NCBI GenBank assembly: GCA_028875955.1
Contig: JAGWTX010000080.1
Location: 1-8,413 of the forward strand
Direction: 5' to 3'
Length of the DNA stretch: 8,413 nucleotides
Source of the DNA: Bacteroidota bacterium
Lineage (GTDB): Bacteria > Bacteroidota > Bacteroidia > Chitinophagales > Chitinophagaceae
The notes below the pieces were generated by a model. That model had not been told where the DNA came from and did not search any database. It saw only the letters and a list, made by a program, of their open reading frames with translations. Position 1 is the first letter of the stretch; every line of letters starts with the position of its first letter. The translations under genes and the position numbers were made by a program. Positions 6,650-8,413 of the stretch are shown in pieces.

Positions 6650-7726
6650 TTAAAAATGCCATCCCATGATTGCCATTACCGTTACAAGCACCAGGTTGAA
6701 CAGGCTGATGGGTAACAGGTATTTCCACTCCAGTTCCAATAACTGGTCGATCCGTAAACGCGGGAAGGTCCAGCGGAACCACATGATGAGAAAGATGAGG
6801 AAAAAGGTCTTTCCCATGAACCAGATGGACGAAGGAATAAAATCCATGATATGATTAAACCCATCCCAGTGACCGATATGAAATGGCATCCAGCCTCCCA
6901 AGAACAAAGTTGCGCCGATCGCACAAACGATAAATATGTTGATGTATTCTGCCAGGAAAAATAAGGCGAACCGCATGCCGGAATATTCGGTATGAAAACC
7001 TGCAGTGAGTTCCGATTCCGCTTCTGCCATATCAAAAGGTGCCCGGTTGGTTTCGGCAGTGACTGCAATCAAAAAGATCACAAATGAAATGATCACCGGT
7101 ATATGACCTTTCAATAACCACCAGCCATTTTCCTGTGAAGCGATGATATCGGAAAGCCGGAGGCTGCCGGTCAAAACCACAATGGATAATACAGACAAGC
7201 CGGCCGACAGTTCATAGCTCACGATCTGTGCTCCGCTGCGCATGGCACCCAGTAATGAGTATTTGTTGTTACTGGCCCAGCCTGCCATCAGGATGCCGAT
7301 CACTGAAAGGGATGAAACAGCTGAAATGAATAAAACGCCGATATTGATATCCCAGATCTGGAATCCTTTGGCAAAAGCAATCGGAGCCAGCAGGAGCATG
7401 GCAACGATCATCACCACAAAGGGTGCCAGGTTGAACAGGAACTTATCAGCCGCATCAGGCGTAAGCCCTTCCTTCATCAAGAGTTTGATGGTATCTGCCA
7501 CGGTTTGAAACATCCCGCCCGGCCCCACCCTGTTGGGCCCCAGCCGGATCTGGATATGCGCCGCTACCTTTCTTTCCATTAATACCAGTACCAGCCCCAA
7601 GATTGCAAACAGGCTTATGGCCAGCAGGATCACGATCAAACATTCCATGGTTAAAGCAAACCAGGGTTCGAATGTCTGATACAGCCAATTTTGAATACTG
7701 TTTGTTATGCCTTCTAAACTGAACAT
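6650..7726 (-). CDS. nuoH: NADH-quinone oxidoreductase subunit H (quinone-chamber membrane anchor)
   Basis: NuoH (ND1 homologue) anchors the peripheral arm and forms much of the quinone-binding chamber and the first part of the ion path. At 358 residues it is somewhat longer than E. coli NuoH (325). Family signatures are present in order: ERKVAAHIQIRLGPNRVGP at 51-69, the loop ending DTIKLLMKEGLTPD, the highly conserved AETNRAPFDMAEAESEL at 224-240 followed by GFHTEYSGMRFALFFLAEY (the acidic loop near the quinone site), and FPRLRIDQLLELEWKYLLPI near the C-terminus. About eight membrane segments are visible. The ATG (7724-7726) is the only sensible start, since an in-frame TAA sits four codons upstream (7736-7738). 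It is preceded by a 127-base spacer and no clear Shine-Dalgarno site. The stop is TAA. In most full operons the gene before it is nuoG; here it is nuoD. Confidence 0.98.
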   Translation of the reverse strand: MFSLEGITNSIQNWLYQTFEPWFALTMECLIVILLAISLFAILGLVLVLMERKVAAHIQIRLGPNRVGPGGMFQTVADTIKLLMKEGLTPDAADKFLFNLAPFVVMIVAMLLLAPIAFAKGFQIWDINIGVLFISAVSSLSVIGILMAGWASNNKYSLLGAMRSGAQIVSYELSAGLSVLSIVVLTGSLRLSDIIASQENGWWLLKGHIPVIISFVIFLIAVTAETNRAPFDMAEAESELTAGFHTEYSGMRFALFFLAEYINIFIVCAIGATLFLGGWMPFHIGHWDGFNHIMDFIPSSIWFMGKTFFLIFLIMWFRWTFPRLRIDQLLELEWKYLLPISLFNLVLVTVMAIMGWHF

Positions 7727-7853
7727 AGCTGCTGATTAGGTGTATGCGGCATGTTGAAACCATTGTCTAATGTCCTGAGAGAAAAATCTTGTCAAGAACA
7801 AAACCAGTTTTCACTTCTGCCTTTACACAACACGATTAATATAAATATTCTGT
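7727..7853. other. 127-base intergenic spacer between nuoD and nuoH
   Basis: This is the largest non-coding gap in the window and lies where nuoE, nuoF and nuoG stand in the common 14-gene order. I see no open frame in it that resembles part of those genes, no strong terminator hairpin and no repeat. It is A/T-rich next to the nuoD stop. It could hold a promoter or processing site for the nuoH-N half, or be a scar of gene loss. Confidence 0.7.
7799..7831 (-). promoter_or_regulatory. Weak candidate Bacteroidota-type promoter before nuoH
   Basis: On the minus strand TGGTTTTG (7799-7806) matches the Bacteroidota -7 consensus TAnnTTTG at all fixed positions but one, and GTTG (7828-7831) resembles the -33 TTTG, separated by 21-22 bases. 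If real, transcription would start roughly 65-75 bases before the nuoH ATG. The match is imperfect in both boxes, so this is a suggestion only. Confidence 0.2.
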
Positions 7854-8413
7854 CTACCTGTCGATATCCGGTATCACCAGATCCAATGTTCCCATGGTTG
7901 CCATTAGGTCACCGATTTTGCTTCCCCTGGCCATATGATCCAATGCTGACAGATTGGAAAAGCCCGGAGAACGGAACTTGATCCGATAAGGTGTGGTACC
8001 TCCTTCACTTACGATATACACGCCAAACTCCCCCCTTGCTGTTTCCACCCGCGTATAATATTCCCCCTTGGGTAATTTCAGTACTGCCTTGGTCTTTGCC
8101 TGGAAATCGCCTTCGGGAATCTGATCAATCAATTGTTCGATGATGCGTATGGACTGGTTCATTTCCCTTACCCTTACCAGATAACGTGCAAAGGAATCAC
8201 ATCCTGTATCCAGCACTTCCTCAAAATCAACGGTATCGTATACTTCATACGGATATAGTTTTCTGATATCACAGGAAACCCCGCTGGCCCTGGCTACCGG
8301 GCCTGAACAGCCAAATGAAATGGCATCTTCGGCAGAAAGCAGGCCAACTCCTTTTGTTCGGTTCTGAAAAATGATATTATTGGTAACCAGGTCTTCGTAT
8401 TCGGTAACCTTAT
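7854..8413 (-). CDS. nuoD: NADH-quinone oxidoreductase subunit D, C-terminal part (5' end outside window)
   Basis: This is the 49-kDa subunit homologue, related to the large subunit of [NiFe] hydrogenases, which with NuoB forms the quinone-reduction site near cluster N2. The frame is open to the window edge and ends at TAG (7854-7856), giving 185 residues, under half of a usual NuoD of about 400. Signatures in the visible part are GCSGPVARASGVSCDIRK at 34-51 followed by YPYEVYD, a conserved core at 70-94 (GCDSFARYLVRVREM, then SIRIIEQ), GEYYTRVETARGEFGVYIVS at 116-135, PYRIKFRSPGFSNLSALDHM at 141-160 and the terminal DIDR. The C-terminus is intact. An internal GTG at 8216 can be read as a start but lies mid-domain. 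Whether nuoC is fused to the N-terminus cannot be seen. The quinone-binding histidine region lies upstream, outside the window. Confidence 0.97.
   Translation of the reverse strand, partial: KVTEYEDLVTNNIIFQNRTKGVGLLSAEDAISFGCSGPVARASGVSCDIRKLYPYEVYDTVDFEEVLDTGCDSFARYLVRVREMNQSIRIIEQLIDQIPEGDFQAKTKAVLKLPKGEYYTRVETARGEFGVYIVSEGGTTPYRIKFRSPGFSNLSALDHMARGSKIGDLMATMGTLDLVIPDIDR

Noticed and set aside
7455..7763. A 102-codon minus-strand frame starting in the nuoD-nuoH spacer
   Set aside because: It overlaps the nuoH start in another frame and gives an unrecognisable translation, while NuoH is unmistakable from its ATG at 7726. It is not a remnant of nuoE, nuoF or nuoG.
7783..7800. TCTTGACAAGA followed by a T run on the minus strand, considered as a terminator or as a TTGACA -35 box
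   Set aside because: The inverted repeat is only five base pairs with a one-base loop, too small for a stable terminator. TTGACA has no good -10 box at a proper distance, and Bacteroidota use a different promoter consensus.
7854..8216. A separate 120-codon gene starting at the internal GTG at 8216
   Set aside because: The frame stays open upstream to the window edge and the upstream residues match conserved NuoD sequence, so the GTG is an internal valine codon of nuoD.

Overview
The window is one continuous stretch of a respiratory complex I (NADH:quinone oxidoreductase, nuo) operon, read entirely from the minus strand. In transcription order (high to low coordinate) it holds the 3' end of nuoD (cut by the window edge), then complete nuoH, nuoI, nuoJ, nuoK, nuoL, nuoM and nuoN, and finally a complete 128-codon gene of unknown function. 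Protein style, the scarcity of Shine-Dalgarno sites and the gene order suggest a member of the Bacteroidota. The finer lineage cannot be settled from this sequence alone.

Layout: 7854-8413 encodes the C-terminal 185 residues of NuoD, a quinone-site subunit of the peripheral arm. A 127-base spacer (7727-7853) follows, the largest gap in the window. From nuoH (7726) onward the genes are packed tightly: spacers of 23, -1, 0, 3, 7, 8 and 10 bases, including a TAATG overlap (nuoI/nuoJ) and an abutting TAAATG (nuoJ/nuoK). No stretch above 300 bases lacks a gene, and no RNA gene, mobile element or CRISPR array was seen.

How the genes work together: NuoD and NuoI belong to the part of the peripheral arm that carries electrons to quinone. 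NuoH anchors that arm and forms part of the quinone chamber. NuoJ and NuoK link it to the three antiporter-like subunits NuoN, NuoM and NuoL, which drive ion translocation.

Main points for a second look: (1) nuoD is followed directly by nuoH, so nuoE, nuoF and nuoG (the NADH-oxidising module) are absent from their usual place, as in 11-subunit complexes that lack the NADH module; (2) NuoM appears to lack the normally conserved TM7 lysine, while NuoL and NuoN keep theirs; (3) an unrecognised small soluble protein with a Pro/Ala-rich insert is encoded in the operon just after nuoN and could be a lineage-specific accessory or assembly factor.
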